From Aureococcus anophagefferens (taxonomy: Eukaryota; Sar; Pelagophyceae; Pelagomonadales; Pelagomonadaceae): DNA of 64,000 bases. Positions 1-10,200 of this stretch are shown piece after piece (within the stretch, counting starts at the first letter, position 1; each line of letters opens with the position of its first letter). The stretch is taken from positions 1,903,494-1,967,493 of the forward strand of contig NW_008705564.1 in the NCBI RefSeq assembly GCF_000186865.1, given 5' to 3'. Position numbers and translations under genes: made by a program. The notes below the pieces were generated by a model. The model made no database searches, had not been told where the DNA came from, and saw only the letters and a program-made list of their open reading frames with translations.

Positions 1-138
1 GCGCCGTCCATGTTCGCGACGGTGTCGACGACGTCCCTCGCGACGCCCGAGGCGAGCCTCGTCTCCACGAGCGGTGCGGAGGGCGTCGCGGGCGTCGCCG
101 CGGGCGCGCTCCTCCTCGCCGCGGCCGTCGCGTTGTAA
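1..138 (+). CDS. C-terminal fragment of an unknown protein
   Basis: The window opens inside an open frame that begins at base 1 and stops at TAA 136-138. The last 45 residues are Ala/Val/Ser/Thr-rich and end in a hydrophobic stretch (GVAAGALLLAAAVAL), which could be a C-terminal membrane anchor or a GPI-type signal. The frame is judged real because the next gene, on the opposite strand, stops only 5 bp away, a convergent arrangement seen throughout this window. No family can be assigned from so short a piece. Confidence 0.45.
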   Translation, partial: APSMFATVSTTSLATPEASLVSTSGAEGVAGVAAGALLLAAAVAL

Positions 139-143
139 CTCTC

Positions 144-1604
144 TTACATCGTCGCCCGTCGGATGCGCGCGGGGAGGCGGACCTCGTCGTGCTTCTTGGG
201 CACGTACTCCTCGCGCTCCGGCTCCGGCTCGGCCTCCGGCTCCGGGTTCTTGTAGGCGTCGACGAGCGCGTAGGCGAAGTCGTCGGGCGCGTCGACGTCG
301 TCGATGTCCGGCACCCCGAAGATGTTCGCCACGCACTTGGCCAGCGGGCTCGGCTGGCCCCGGAGCGTCGCCAGGTTCTTGGACCGCTCCCGGAGGCCCG
401 TCAGCGCCGCCTCGATGAGCCGGTTCTCCGCGAGCGCCGCGTTCAGGACCCCCTCGTGCCGCGCGATGTCCTCCTCGAGGTCGTCGTCGTCGTCCTCCTC
501 GCCCTCCTTGCGCGGCGGCGGCCGCGGCGCGCGGCGCCAGGCGCCGAACTTCTTCGACGCGCGCGCGGCCACGCGCGCGTCGAAGCCCGCCGCCGGGTCC
601 GGCGGGTCGGCCTCGGCCGCGTCGACCCTCGCGTCGCGCTGGTCCACGGCCGCGGCCTGGCGCGCCAGCACGTCGAGGAGCGCGTCGACGGGCGACCGCG
701 ACGGGTCGAGCTTCCGGCGGTCCGGGTTGAGGCGTTTGCAGACCGCGAGGACGCGCTCCTCCTTCGTCGTCGCCGGGGGCAGCCGATCCATGTGCGCGAC
801 GGTCTCCCGCAGCGCCTTCGCCTCGGCCTCGAGGTGTTCGAGCTCGCGCGCGGCGCGGCGCCGCAGGCCCTCGCACTGGGCGTCGACGCGCTGGCAGCCC
901 ATGGCGAGCCGGAAGAGCGCGCCGGCCGCGGCCGCGCGCGAGTCGTCGAGTCGCTCGTCGATGGCGCGCATCGCGTCGCGCGCGGCGTCGGAGCGCCGCG
1001 TCTTCGCGACGCGGTCCGCCGCCGCGGCGCCCGCGGCGTCGCAGCGCCGCGCGAGGGCCGCCGTCCGCGCGACGTCCGCGTCCGCGGCCGCCGCGTCCTT
1101 CAACGCGCGGTCGACGTCGAGCTTGACGCGCCGGCTCGCGGCGACGCGGCTCGCGTGCTTGAACTCGCGGCTCAGGTCCTTGCGCTTGCAGGTCGCCGCC
1201 CAGGCGCGGCGCCGGTCGCCGGTCTCCGCGGCCTTGTCCGCGGCCGCCGCGAGTAGGCGCGCGCACGCGGCGCGGCCGCTCTCGTCCGCCGGCTTCCGCC
1301 GGCTCGCGCGGTCGACCCCGGCGCCGCCCCGCGCCGGCGGCGGCGCCGCGCGCGGCGTCGACGTCGGCTTCGGCGGCGTACCGTCGCCCTCGCCGGCCTC
1401 GCGGAAGAGCGGCTTCGTGAAGTAGAGCCGCTGGGGCACGGTCTGGAGGGCGGCGTAGTCCTGGCGCTTCGTGAGCGTCACGGGCGTCTGCGTCTCGCTC
1501 TTGATGGCCAGCGGGTCCGTGACGACGAGCACGCGCCGCGTCGGCGTCACGACCGTCCCGCCGCTGCCCAGGGACGACTTGGACGGCGACGCCTTGGCCA
1601 CCAT
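144..1604 (-). CDS. Coiled-coil protein of unknown function
   Basis: A single 486-residue frame starts at ATG 1604. The N-terminal 75 residues are ordered-looking (TPVTLTKRQDYAALQTVPQR). The middle is Ala/Arg/Asp/Glu-rich helix with heptad-like spacing (about 110-330), then an acidic patch (EEDDDDDLEED) and a basic tail. No catalytic motif is visible. It is divergent from THOC7 with 140 bp between start codons and convergent with the preceding gene. A cytoskeletal or flagellar role is possible for such a protein but cannot be shown here. No intron is needed to read it. Confidence 0.6.
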   Translation of the reverse strand: MVAKASPSKSSLGSGGTVVTPTRRVLVVTDPLAIKSETQTPVTLTKRQDYAALQTVPQRLYFTKPLFREAGEGDGTPPKPTSTPRAAPPPARGGAGVDRASRRKPADESGRAACARLLAAAADKAAETGDRRRAWAATCKRKDLSREFKHASRVAASRRVKLDVDRALKDAAAADADVARTAALARRCDAAGAAAADRVAKTRRSDAARDAMRAIDERLDDSRAAAAGALFRLAMGCQRVDAQCEGLRRRAARELEHLEAEAKALRETVAHMDRLPPATTKEERVLAVCKRLNPDRRKLDPSRSPVDALLDVLARQAAAVDQRDARVDAAEADPPDPAAGFDARVAARASKKFGAWRRAPRPPPRKEGEEDDDDDLEEDIARHEGVLNAALAENRLIEAALTGLRERSKNLATLRGQPSPLAKCVANIFGVPDIDDVDAPDDFAYALVDAYKNPEPEAEPEPEREEYVPKKHDEVRLPARIRRATM

Positions 1605-1744
1605 GCTGCCCCCCGGAGAGCCCGTCGGTTGCGGACGCGCGGCTCGACCGGCTTCAAGAACTTGAGCCCCGCTCGGCGCTCGGCTCGCGCTCGATCTCCG
1701 CGAGCCGCGGCGCGCGCGCAGCGCTCCGCGTGCAAAGCCCCGCC

Positions 1745-2740
1745 ATGGCGCCGAAGCGCAAGGCCTCGGAGGCGAGCGCCGGGGGCCCGCCGGCGAAGCG
1801 GCCGGCCAAGGGCAAGGCGCCGCCCGTCAAGTCCGCCGTGCCGCCCAAGGCGCCGCCCGTCAAGTCCGCCGTGCCGCCCAAGGCGCCGCCCGTCAAGTCC
1901 GCCGTGCCGCCCAAGCCGGCGCCGGCCAAGGGCAAGGGCGGCAAGGAGAAGCGCCGGTTCGACTGCCCGAAGCCCGCGTCGTCGGGCGAGGCGCTCGAGG
2001 TCGAGAAGAGCCGGCTGCTCACGCGCGATACCGTCTTCCTCGGCCGGAGCGCGAAGAAGGCGCTGCTCAAGTTCCAGGCCTTCGCCAACGCCGCGGACTC
2101 GCGGGGCGCCGAGGCGTCGACGGACGACAAGGTCGCGGGGCTCCGGGCCGGCGCGACGCACGAGCTCAGGCTCCTCGCGATCGAGGTCCGCAAGGCGCGG
2201 CTCGCGAACGCGGCCTGCGCGCGCGAGATGGAGGAGTGCGCCGCGCTCGAGGCGGAGACGGCGGCGAAGATCGAGGCGACGAAGGTCAACATCGCGCGGC
2301 TCCAGGGCGAGCTCCGGTCCGAGCGCCGCGTCCGCGAGCGAAAGGAGGAGTACGAGTCGCTGGCGAAGATCATCAACGGCGTCCCGCCCAAGGTCGCGTC
2401 GACCAAAGCCATCGCGGGCCTCGAGGCCGACGTCGCGGGCCTCGGCGAGCGCAACGCGCGCGTCGCCGCCGCGCTCGACGAGCGCGCGGCGCGGTTCGAG
2501 CTCCTGCTCCAGACCATCGACGACCTCCAGCGCGCCGACGAGGAGGCCTACGACGAGGAGGCCGAGAAGAACGCCGCCGCCGCCGCCGCGGGCGGCGACG
2601 ACGCCGCGCCCATGGACGTCGACGACGGCGGCGCGGACGGCAAGCGCGGCGACGCCGCCGCCGACGACGAGGAGGACGGCGAGGTCGAGGAGCACACGTC
2701 GCCGAAAAAACGCAAGCTCAGCGCCGCCGACGACGAGTAG
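1745..2740 (+). CDS. THOC7: THO complex subunit 7 (THOC7/Mft1-like)
   Basis: The 331-residue product matches the THOC7 family, the THO/TREX subunit that couples transcription to mRNA packaging and export in the nucleus. The diagnostic part is the helical core at about 80-260, with the EVRKARLANAAC region, an acidic helix (CAREMEECAALEAE) and the RKEEYESLAKII motif followed by a P-x-K/R-x-x-S/T element. The N-terminus is Lys/Pro/Ala-rich and carries three copies of APPVKSAVPPK. The C-terminus is acidic and ends near a KKRK basic signal. The start at 1745 has a favourable GCCATGG context. The family call rests on motif recognition without an alignment. Confidence 0.75.
   Translation: MAPKRKASEASAGGPPAKRPAKGKAPPVKSAVPPKAPPVKSAVPPKAPPVKSAVPPKPAPAKGKGGKEKRRFDCPKPASSGEALEVEKSRLLTRDTVFLGRSAKKALLKFQAFANAADSRGAEASTDDKVAGLRAGATHELRLLAIEVRKARLANAACAREMEECAALEAETAAKIEATKVNIARLQGELRSERRVRERKEEYESLAKIINGVPPKVASTKAIAGLEADVAGLGERNARVAAALDERAARFELLLQTIDDLQRADEEAYDEEAEKNAAAAAAGGDDAAPMDVDDGGADGKRGDAAADDEEDGEVEEHTSPKKRKLSAADDE
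1817..1915 (+). repeat. 33-bp coding tandem repeat (3 copies) in THOC7
   Basis: Three 33-bp units at 1817-1849, 1850-1882 and 1883-1915 encode APPVKSAVPPK three times in the disordered N-terminus of THOC7. Near-identity at the DNA level indicates recent slippage or unequal exchange. The unit is a multiple of three, so the frame is kept. Confidence 0.85.
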
Positions 2741-2851
2741 GCCGGGGCCTTAACAACTTACTCGCTTCTTGTTTTAGAGCCGCTTCAACATCGAGTTTTT
2801 TTATTTTACGACGAGCCGCCTCTCGACAAAACGCTGCCATCAAATCTGTTC

Positions 2852-2929
2852 GCAGCCCTCCTCGACGCGCGCGGACCGCAGCCCTCCTCGACGCGCGCGC
2901 ACCGCAGCCCTCCTCGACGCGCGCGGACC
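2852..2929. repeat. 26-bp tandem repeat in an intergenic spacer
   Basis: Three nearly identical 26-bp units beginning GCAGCCCTCCTCGACGCG lie at 2852-2877, 2878-2903 and 2904-2929, with a partial fourth up to about 2946. They end just before the ATG (2951) of the von Willebrand A gene, so they fall in its 5' UTR or core promoter. The rest of the 210-bp spacer is AT-richer and holds a short T tract near 2797. Confidence 0.8.
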
Positions 2930-2950
2930 GCAGCCCTCGACCCTCGGGCT

Positions 2951-4954
2951 ATGGCGCGGGCGGTGTACGGCACGCGGCGCATCGGCAAGGGCCGCAAGGG
3001 CACCTGTAGCCTCTGGCTCAAGCGCAACTGGCTGTTGATGATCATGGTGTTGATGGCCATCGCCGGCGTCGTCCTTTCCATACTGCTCTTCCTCGAGCCC
3101 TGCGACAAGAAGACCAAGTACGACACGACGAACGTGACGAGCATCCAGAACGTGACGACCGTCGTCAACGTGACAACCGTCGAGAACGTGACGAGCTACT
3201 TCAACGAGACGCACGCCTACAACGTGACGAGCTACTTCAACGAGACGCACGCCTACAACGTGACCACGGAGGTCATGGTCGAAGTCGAGGTCTCGCAGCA
3301 GCAGGCCGTGGACGTCGTCGTCGCCCTCGACTCGTCGAACTCCGTCAGCGCCGACGGCTGGACCGACGAGAACGCCGCCGCGCGGACGCTGCTGCGAGGG
3401 CTGCGGAACGATCTCGAGAGCGACATGGCCGCGGGCCTGAGCGTGTGGGCGAACGACGGCGTCGTGCGCATGGAGCTCGCCGCCGTCGCCGACGCGGACG
3501 CCGTCGACGCCTACGACGCCGACCGCGTGCCGTACTGCTCCGCGGTGCCCGCGAGCGGGAGCCAGAACCAAGCGCAATGCGTCGATACCTTCGGCTACGC
3601 CCCCTCGGGCACCTGGGCCATGACGGGCGTGTATACCTACTACTCCCAGGCGCTCCTGAGCTGCATCGACGAGCTCGCGGCCCGGGGCCGGAACGACTCG
3701 TTCCAGCTGTGCATCATCATCACGGACGGCGTCATCAGCGAGGACTCCTACGCGCAGGACCCGGACTGGACGACGATGCTCTTCACGGACACGATGGTCG
3801 AAAACTTCTACGACGCCGGGAGCGCCTACGAGCTCTACTTCACGTCCGGCGAGTACTACGGCTACTACGTGACGGAGATGTGGATCGCACCGGGCGCGTA
3901 CGCCTTCTGCCAGAGCGCGGGCATCTCGGTCTGCTCCGTGGACAACATCGCGCGCTACATGAAGGACGACCTGGGCATCACGATCCAGAACGTGCTCGTC
4001 GGCTCGGAGGACATCTTCACGGCCAACGTCACGAGCCGCATGTCGCAGCTGTCGAGCTGCGATTCGTCCGCGGTCGACTACGACGGCTGCGCGTACCTGA
4101 GCAAGAGCGACGACTTCGAGGCGCTCAACGACGCGGCGACGACGATCGCCGCGTCCGTCGCGACCCAGGTCGGGACCGTCATGACGCTCGAGGAGCGGAC
4201 GACGACGGAGACGGAGACGCGGACGTCGTCGTCGACGGTCGCGGAGACGGAGACGCGGACGTCGTCGTCGACGGTCGCGGAGACGACGACGACGCCCGTG
4301 ACGACGACGGCGTCGGTCACGGACATGATCAGCCTCACCGAGAGCCTGACGACGCAGGAGACCGTCTGCACCGGCGACGGCGTGTCTTTCGCGTTCATGC
4401 TCCTGGCGATCCCGCTCCTCGTCTACCTCTTCTTCAAGCCCATCTCCAACGTCCTCGAGCGCTGCCTCTGCCCGCCGGACGCGCCGCCGCCGGCGCCGGA
4501 GGCGGCCCAGTCGCCGTGCACGATGAGCGTGAACCCCGTCTTCGGGAAGGAGATCGACCCCGACGCGGACCAGCGGCCCCCGCCGCAGCTCGCGAAGAAG
4601 GAGCGCGCGAAGATCGACAACACGCTCACGAAGCAGGCGCGGGGCAAGAAGAAGAAGAAGATCTTCGGGCTCGTGACGCCGCGCGGCGGCGGCGGCGCCG
4701 CCGCGCCGCCGGCGCCGCCGCCGTCGAGCCCCGCGCACGACTACGTCATCGAGGCGCCCGCCGCGCCGCCGCCGCCGCGCTTCACCCCGGCGCGCGGCGG
4801 CAGCGCCACGGAGTGGGGCACGGGCATCGCCGCGGTCTACGACGGCGACGACTGGCAGGAGACCGTCGCCGACTTCGTCATCGCCGTCGTCTGCTGCAAG
4901 TGCGGCGCCAAAAAGGCCGCCGATTCCTCCAAGGACGACCCCCACCCTCTCTAA
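2951..4954 (+). CDS. Two-TM surface protein with von Willebrand A domain
   Basis: This 667-residue protein has a short basic N-terminus and a first membrane segment at about 26-47. A linker at 54-105 carries many N-glycosylation sequons (NVT/NET), including a repeated SYFNETHAYNVT. The A domain follows from about 115, and its metal-binding MIDAS motif reads D-S-S-N-S (VVVALDSSNSVS). After a Thr/Ser/Glu-rich stalk with a duplicated TETETRTSSSTVAE block comes a second membrane segment at about 477-496, then a Pro-rich, Lys-rich tail. A domains usually bind protein ligands in a metal-dependent way, so surface adhesion is an inference. The stop lies 1 bp from the stop of the convergent fibrillin gene. 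Confidence 0.75.
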   Translation: MARAVYGTRRIGKGRKGTCSLWLKRNWLLMIMVLMAIAGVVLSILLFLEPCDKKTKYDTTNVTSIQNVTTVVNVTTVENVTSYFNETHAYNVTSYFNETHAYNVTTEVMVEVEVSQQQAVDVVVALDSSNSVSADGWTDENAAARTLLRGLRNDLESDMAAGLSVWANDGVVRMELAAVADADAVDAYDADRVPYCSAVPASGSQNQAQCVDTFGYAPSGTWAMTGVYTYYSQALLSCIDELAARGRNDSFQLCIIITDGVISEDSYAQDPDWTTMLFTDTMVENFYDAGSAYELYFTSGEYYGYYVTEMWIAPGAYAFCQSAGISVCSVDNIARYMKDDLGITIQNVLVGSEDIFTANVTSRMSQLSSCDSSAVDYDGCAYLSKSDDFEALNDAATTIAASVATQVGTVMTLEERTTTETETRTSSSTVAETETRTSSSTVAETTTTPVTTTASVTDMISLTESLTTQETVCTGDGVSFAFMLLAIPLLVYLFFKPISNVLERCLCPPDAPPPAPEAAQSPCTMSVNPVFGKEIDPDADQRPPPQLAKKERAKIDNTLTKQARGKKKKKIFGLVTPRGGGGAAAPPAPPPSSPAHDYVIEAPAAPPPPRFTPARGGSATEWGTGIAAVYDGDDWQETVADFVIAVVCCKCGAKKAADSSKDDPHPL

Positions 4955-4955
4955 G

Positions 4956-5942
4956 TTACTCGGATGCGCCGTCGGCGAGCCGCCGCTGCACGAAGAGGAG
5001 GCCGTCGAAGGTGCGGTGCATGCGGACGTCGTCGTCGACGTAGAGGAGCGCGAAGCCCGCGCCGCGGTCCGACGCGTCGACCTTCTTCCCGATGAGCCCG
5101 CGCGAGAACCTGCGGAGCCGCCGCGGGTTCGGCAGCGGGATCGTGATCGTGCCGAAGAGCCGGGGGAACCGGCTGCGGCGCAGGAGCCGGACGCGCTTGA
5201 AGACGAGCTGCACCTCCAAGTCGTTGAGCGCCTCGCCCTCGACCTCGACCCGGAAGCCCCGGAGCTTGCCGTCGCCGTCGAAGTCGACGCAGTTCACGAA
5301 GAGGCCCGCGGCGCTGTCGATGGTCTGCGACGTCGTCGCCGCCCCCCGCGCGTCGTCGCGCTTGAACGTCGCGTCGGCCGCGTTCGTGAAGCGCAGCGCC
5401 CAGCGGCCGTCGAGCGCGCACGTGTCCCGGCCGTTGCGGCCCCGCCAGCCGTCCAGGGGCGCGGCGGTCGGGTTCAGCGGCGCGAGCGCGTCGACGGCGG
5501 CGACGACGGCGTCGCGCTTCTCGCGCAGGGCCGCGTCGTACGACGATTCCATCGCCACGAACGACTCCGCGGACAGCTGCTTGCCCAGCTTCTTGTCGAG
5601 CGACGGCTGCTCGCCCCGCGCGCCGCGCAATCGACGGAAGAAGCGCCGCGCGCGCGAGGGCCGCTCCCCGGCCGCGGCCTCCGCCTCGGCCGCGGCCGCG
5701 GCGGCCTCGGCCGCCGCGGCCTCGGCCGACGCGCGCTCCTGCTCCTTGAAGGCCGCACAGGCCTCGAAGAGCTCCTGCTTCAGCGTCTCTCGCTTCTCGG
5801 CGAGCAGCGCCTGCGGCGTCTGCGGCGTCGCCGTCGCGAAGGCGGTGTGTGTTGTGCTGCGGGTCGGCGCGCGGCTCGATGGCAATGTTTGGAACGCGTG
5901 TGTCAGCGCGAGTGTCGCCGCGAGAATTGTCAAAGCTCGCAT
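4956..5942 (-). CDS. Plastid lipid-associated protein (PAP/fibrillin domain)
   Basis: The 328-residue product has a signal peptide (residues 1-17, MRALTILAATLALTHAF). The THAF boundary resembles the stramenopile bipartite plastid signal with Phe just after cleavage. An Ala/Glu-rich helix precedes the PAP/fibrillin domain at about 155-325, recognised by LDGRWALRFTN near its start and by the closing LLYVDDDVRMHR...FDGLLFVQRR strands. Fibrillins sit on thylakoids and plastoglobules and are linked to lipid or prenylquinone handling. The upstream frame is open for another 80 codons, but ATG 5942 is chosen because it exposes the signal peptide. It is divergent from the U-box gene by 160 bp. Confidence 0.75.
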   Translation of the reverse strand: MRALTILAATLALTHAFQTLPSSRAPTRSTTHTAFATATPQTPQALLAEKRETLKQELFEACAAFKEQERASAEAAAAEAAAAAAEAEAAAGERPSRARRFFRRLRGARGEQPSLDKKLGKQLSAESFVAMESSYDAALREKRDAVVAAVDALAPLNPTAAPLDGWRGRNGRDTCALDGRWALRFTNAADATFKRDDARGAATTSQTIDSAAGLFVNCVDFDGDGKLRGFRVEVEGEALNDLEVQLVFKRVRLLRRSRFPRLFGTITIPLPNPRRLRRFSRGLIGKKVDASDRGAGFALLYVDDDVRMHRTFDGLLFVQRRLADGASE

Positions 5943-6102
5943 CGCACGTGGCTCGATCAGAGATGAGACTCTCACCGTGGGTGAAGATGTTGAAGTTTTA
6001 ACAGCGTCAAGGTGAACACTCAAAGTGCTGCATCCAGCGAGGACTGCCGGGCTGCGTCTCTCCCGCCGCCGTCGTCGTCGGACGGTGCTCTCGGGAGCGA
6101 GC

Positions 6103-7190
6103 ATGGGGCTCTTCTCTCCCGGCGAGGTGCGGTCCCTGGCGAAGCCCGCTGGGGCCGAGAACCTCGACACCCTCGACGACGTCGCCAACGCCGAGGCCCC
6201 GAGCGACCGGGGCGGCGTTTGCGGCGCGGGCGACGGCGGCGGCGACTGGCCCTACGTGGCGTCGGAGCTCGTCGGCGGCCTCTTCCACGTCTTCCTCGGC
6301 GGGGACCCCCTGGCGCGGTCCGGCGACCTGCGCGACGTCGCGTCCGAGGCCCACGTCGCGGCCACACTCCGGGACGTCGCGCGCCGCGTCGGCCGCGCGC
6401 CCGGCGGCCTCGGCGCGCTCCGCGTCGCCGCGCGGGTCCCCGGGCGGGCGTCGGCCGACGAGATCCTGGGCGCCGCGGACCCGCTCGTCGCCCTCGCGGC
6501 CGAGCACGCGGGCGAGCCCGTCGCGCGCGCCGTCTGCCTCAGGGCAGGACAAGAGAGCGAAATTCCCAACTTCAAAGGCTCCTTTCTCGGCCGTTTTCCA
6601 CTCGTTTCGGCTGATTTTTGGACGAGCGATCATCTCTCGGAACGGTCTCGAAGCGTGGATGCTTTTTTCGGAACGCGCGCGCGCGGAACACTCACGTTGA
6701 AGCGACGTTGAATCTCTCTTGTCCTGCCCAGGTCTGCCTCGAGGCGCTCGCGCGGCTCTGCGAGGCGTCGGCCGCCGCGCGGCGGCGCGTGTCGCGCGCG
6801 GAGCGCGTCTACGACGTCGTCAACCGGTCCCTCAAGTCGCCGCTCTGGCGCGCGTCGGCCAAGCACCCCAAGTCGCCCGCGCTCCGAGCGCTCCTAGCGA
6901 AGGCGTACCCGAATTACTACGAGCCCGAGGCGTCGCTCGGCTGCCGGCTGCTCATGCACCTGCTCCCCTGCGACCCGCCGCCGGGCGTCGACCTCGGCGG
7001 CATCGGCACGGCGCTGCTGATTTTACTGGACGGCACGCGCGACGCGAAGCGGCGGCCCATCGTCGTCGCGGCGACGTGCCTCGCGATGCTCTGCGCGACG
7101 GCGAACCGGACGGGCCTCGCGGCCGTCGACGGCGCGGGCGTCGCGAAGCTCGTCGAGGCCTGCCGGGGGCGGCTGCCCGTGCCGGACAAG

Positions 7191-7221
<31 letters not shown>

Positions 7222-10200
7222 GCGACGCGGCCGACTGCCCGCACCGCAAGCTCGACAAGGTCGAGCGCGACGCGTTCGCGGCCGCGTGCGGCAACTGCCT
7301 GCGGGTCTCGACGCGGTCCCCGCGCATGCTGCCGTTCCTCGTCGACGCCGACGCCATCGAGACCGTGCTCGTGCCGGGCCTCCTCGTCGGGTCGCCCGAC
7401 GACAAGGCGAACTCGGAGCGCGCGCTGCTCATGCTGTCGCTCGACGCGGCGACGGCCGCGGACGTCGCGCGGACGCCGGCGCTCGCGACCTTCGCGCAGC
7501 TCGACTTCGTCGCGGGCGGCGACGCCGACGACGGCCGCCGCGGCGCGTCGGCGGCGGCGAAGGCGCTCGCCGCGCTCGCGGACCGGGGGCTGGGCGTCGC
7601 CGTCGCGGGCGCCGTCGCGCGGCGCGACGCGATCGGCGAGCGGCTCGTCGCCAACGGCGGCGCGGCGCCGGCGCGCGTCCCGGACCTCGACGACTGCGCG
7701 GCGCGGGCCGCGCGGGCCGTCGCGGACGCGGACGCGGCCTTCGGCGACCGCGTCGCGTCGGACTGCGTCGCCGTGTGGCGGAGCAGCGGCACGGAGCGCG
7801 CGCACCGCCACGAGCTGTGTGGAAATCAAATCTTCAACCCGACTTCAATGTGCGCGTAATCGAACGGTTCGGACCAGACTCTTCAACTGTGCTTCGAGAA
7901 CTCGACGAGAGCAATCGATTCGTCCAAAAATCAGCCGAATCGACTTCAATTTGACTGAGCTAGAGATTTCTGAAGTTTGGCCCCGACGTCCCAGCTCACT
8001 GGTTGATTTCCACACAGGCCACGAGCCGACGCTCCTCGACGCGCTGCGGCGCCTCCGGGCGCTCGTGGCGCCGGACGCGCGCGCGCTCGCCATGCGGTCG
8101 ACGACGGCCGCGGCGACGATGGCGCTGAGCCCGCGCTTCGACGCGGACGACGACCCGCGGCTCGCCGCGCTCGAGGACCGGCTCGTGACCTACGGCTGCG
8201 TCGAGGCGCTGGGCCTGCTCATCGACATCCGCGTGTCGACGCCGCGGCCCAAGGACCACGAGGTGTCGCTCGCGGCGTGCGCGGCGCTCGGCGGCATCTG
8301 CCGCGCGCCCCTGGTCACCAAGGGCGACGGCGACCGGAAGCAGCCGCTCGCGCTCGTGCACCTCGCGAGCCGCCTCCTGGACCGGGACGGCCCGCTGCGG
8401 TGCTGGGGCTACAACTTCCTCGCGCTCGTGACCATATCGGCCGCGAAGCGCGCGCTGCACCGGCCCCGGGGCACGAGCCGCGTCTTCGAGGACGCGCTCG
8501 CGGAGGCCTGCAAGAAGGCCGTGAAGCGCGTGCCCAACGGCGACGAGCCCTTCGCGGCCGTCTGCGTCAAGGCGCTGACGACGCTCGGGGAGCTGGGGCG
8601 CGTCCAGTCGGCGACGGACGAGGCGGACACGAGGCGGCTGGTGGGGCTGCTGGGCTGGGGCGTGCCCGCGGACATCTGGTCGCTCCTGGGCGAGCTCTGG
8701 GGCTTCGACGTGCCCTGCGACGACGCCTTCGAGCAGCCGCCCCTCGTGCGCCACGTCGCCGCGGAGGCGCTCCTCGCGTTCGCGACGCGCGACGACGACG
8801 AGCGGCTGTGGCTGCAGGACGTCGCGGCCCACGGCGGCTGCGACGACCTGCTGGAGATCCTGAAGAAGGACGTGGCCCACGAGGCGGGCCGCGACGCGGC
8901 CTACGACCTGCTGGTCATGCTGAGCGAGGTCGACGGGCGGCGCCACGCGCTCATCGACGCGATCAAGAAGCGGCGCGGCGCCGTCTTCTGGGAGAAGCAC
9001 GAGCGGAACCTCAACGACGAGCGCGCGCTCAAGTCGGCGCTGCGGGCGCTCAAGGTCGAGGCCGAGGTCGCCTTCGAGCGCATCCAGAAGCGGCGCGACG
9101 ACCGCGCGTCGCGCGTCCGCGCGAACCCGGAGGCCGCCGCGCGCCTCGCGGCCGCCGCGGAGACCGCGGAGCAGGAGCTCCTCGAGCTCTGCGACGCCGA
9201 GGCCAAGGAGCGCGAGCCCAAGGCGTCGAAGAAGAAGAAGAAGAAGAAGAAGAAGGCGCCGCAGCAGCCCGACTCGCCCGACCGCGGCGACGCCGCGGCC
9301 GCCGCGGCCGCGGACGGCGGCGGCGACGGCGGCGCCGCGCCCGGCGACGGCGGCGCCGCGCCCGACGACGGCGGCGACGCGCCGGACGACGGCGGCGACG
9401 CGCCCGACGACGGCGGCGACGCGCCCGGCGACGGCGGCGNNNNNNNNNNNNNNNNNNNNNNNNNNNNNNNNNNNNNNNNNNNNNNNNNNNNNNNNNNNNN
9501 NNNNNNNNNNNNNNNNNNNNNNNNNNNNNNNNNNNNNNNNNNNNNNNNNNNNNNNNNNNNNNNNNNNNNNNNNNNNNNNNNNNNNNNNNNNNNNNNNNNN
9601 NNNNNNNNNNNNNNNNNNNNNNNNNNNNNNNNNNNNNNNNNNNNNNNNNNNNNNNNNNNNNNNNNNNNNNNNNNNNNNNNNNNNNNNNNNNNNNNNNNNN
9701 NNNNNNNNNNNNNNNNNNNNNNNNNNNNNNNNNNNNNNNNNNNNNNNNNNNNNNNNNNNNNNNNNNNNNNNNNNNNNNNNNNNNNNNNNNNNNNNNNNNN
9801 NNNNNNNNNNNNNNNNNNNNNNNNNNNNNNNNNNNNNNNNNNNNNNNNNNNNNNNNNNNNNNNNNNNNNNNNNNNNNNNNNNNNNNNNNNNNNNNNNNNN
9901 NNNNNNNNNNNNNNNNNNNNNNNNNNNNNNNNNNNNNNNNNNNNNNNNNNNNNNNNNNNNNNNNNNNNNNNNNNNNNNNNNNNNNNNNNNNNNNNNNNNN
10001 NNNNNNNNNNNNNNNNNNNNNNNNNNNNNNNNNNNNNNNNNNNNNNNNNNNNNNNNNNNNNNNNNNNNNNNNNNNNNNNNNNNNNNNNNNNNNNNNNNNN
10101 NNNNNNNNNNNNNNNNNNNNNNNNNNNNNNNNNNNNNNNNNNNNNNNNNNNNNNNGCCGGACGACGGCGGCGACGCGCCCGACGACGGCGGCGACGCGCC

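Noticed and set aside
2840..4945. A 701-codon minus-strand frame opposite the von Willebrand A gene
   Set aside because: High GC gives long antisense open frames throughout. This one is Arg/Ala/Asp-rich with no motif, while the plus strand has a clear MIDAS motif and membrane segments.
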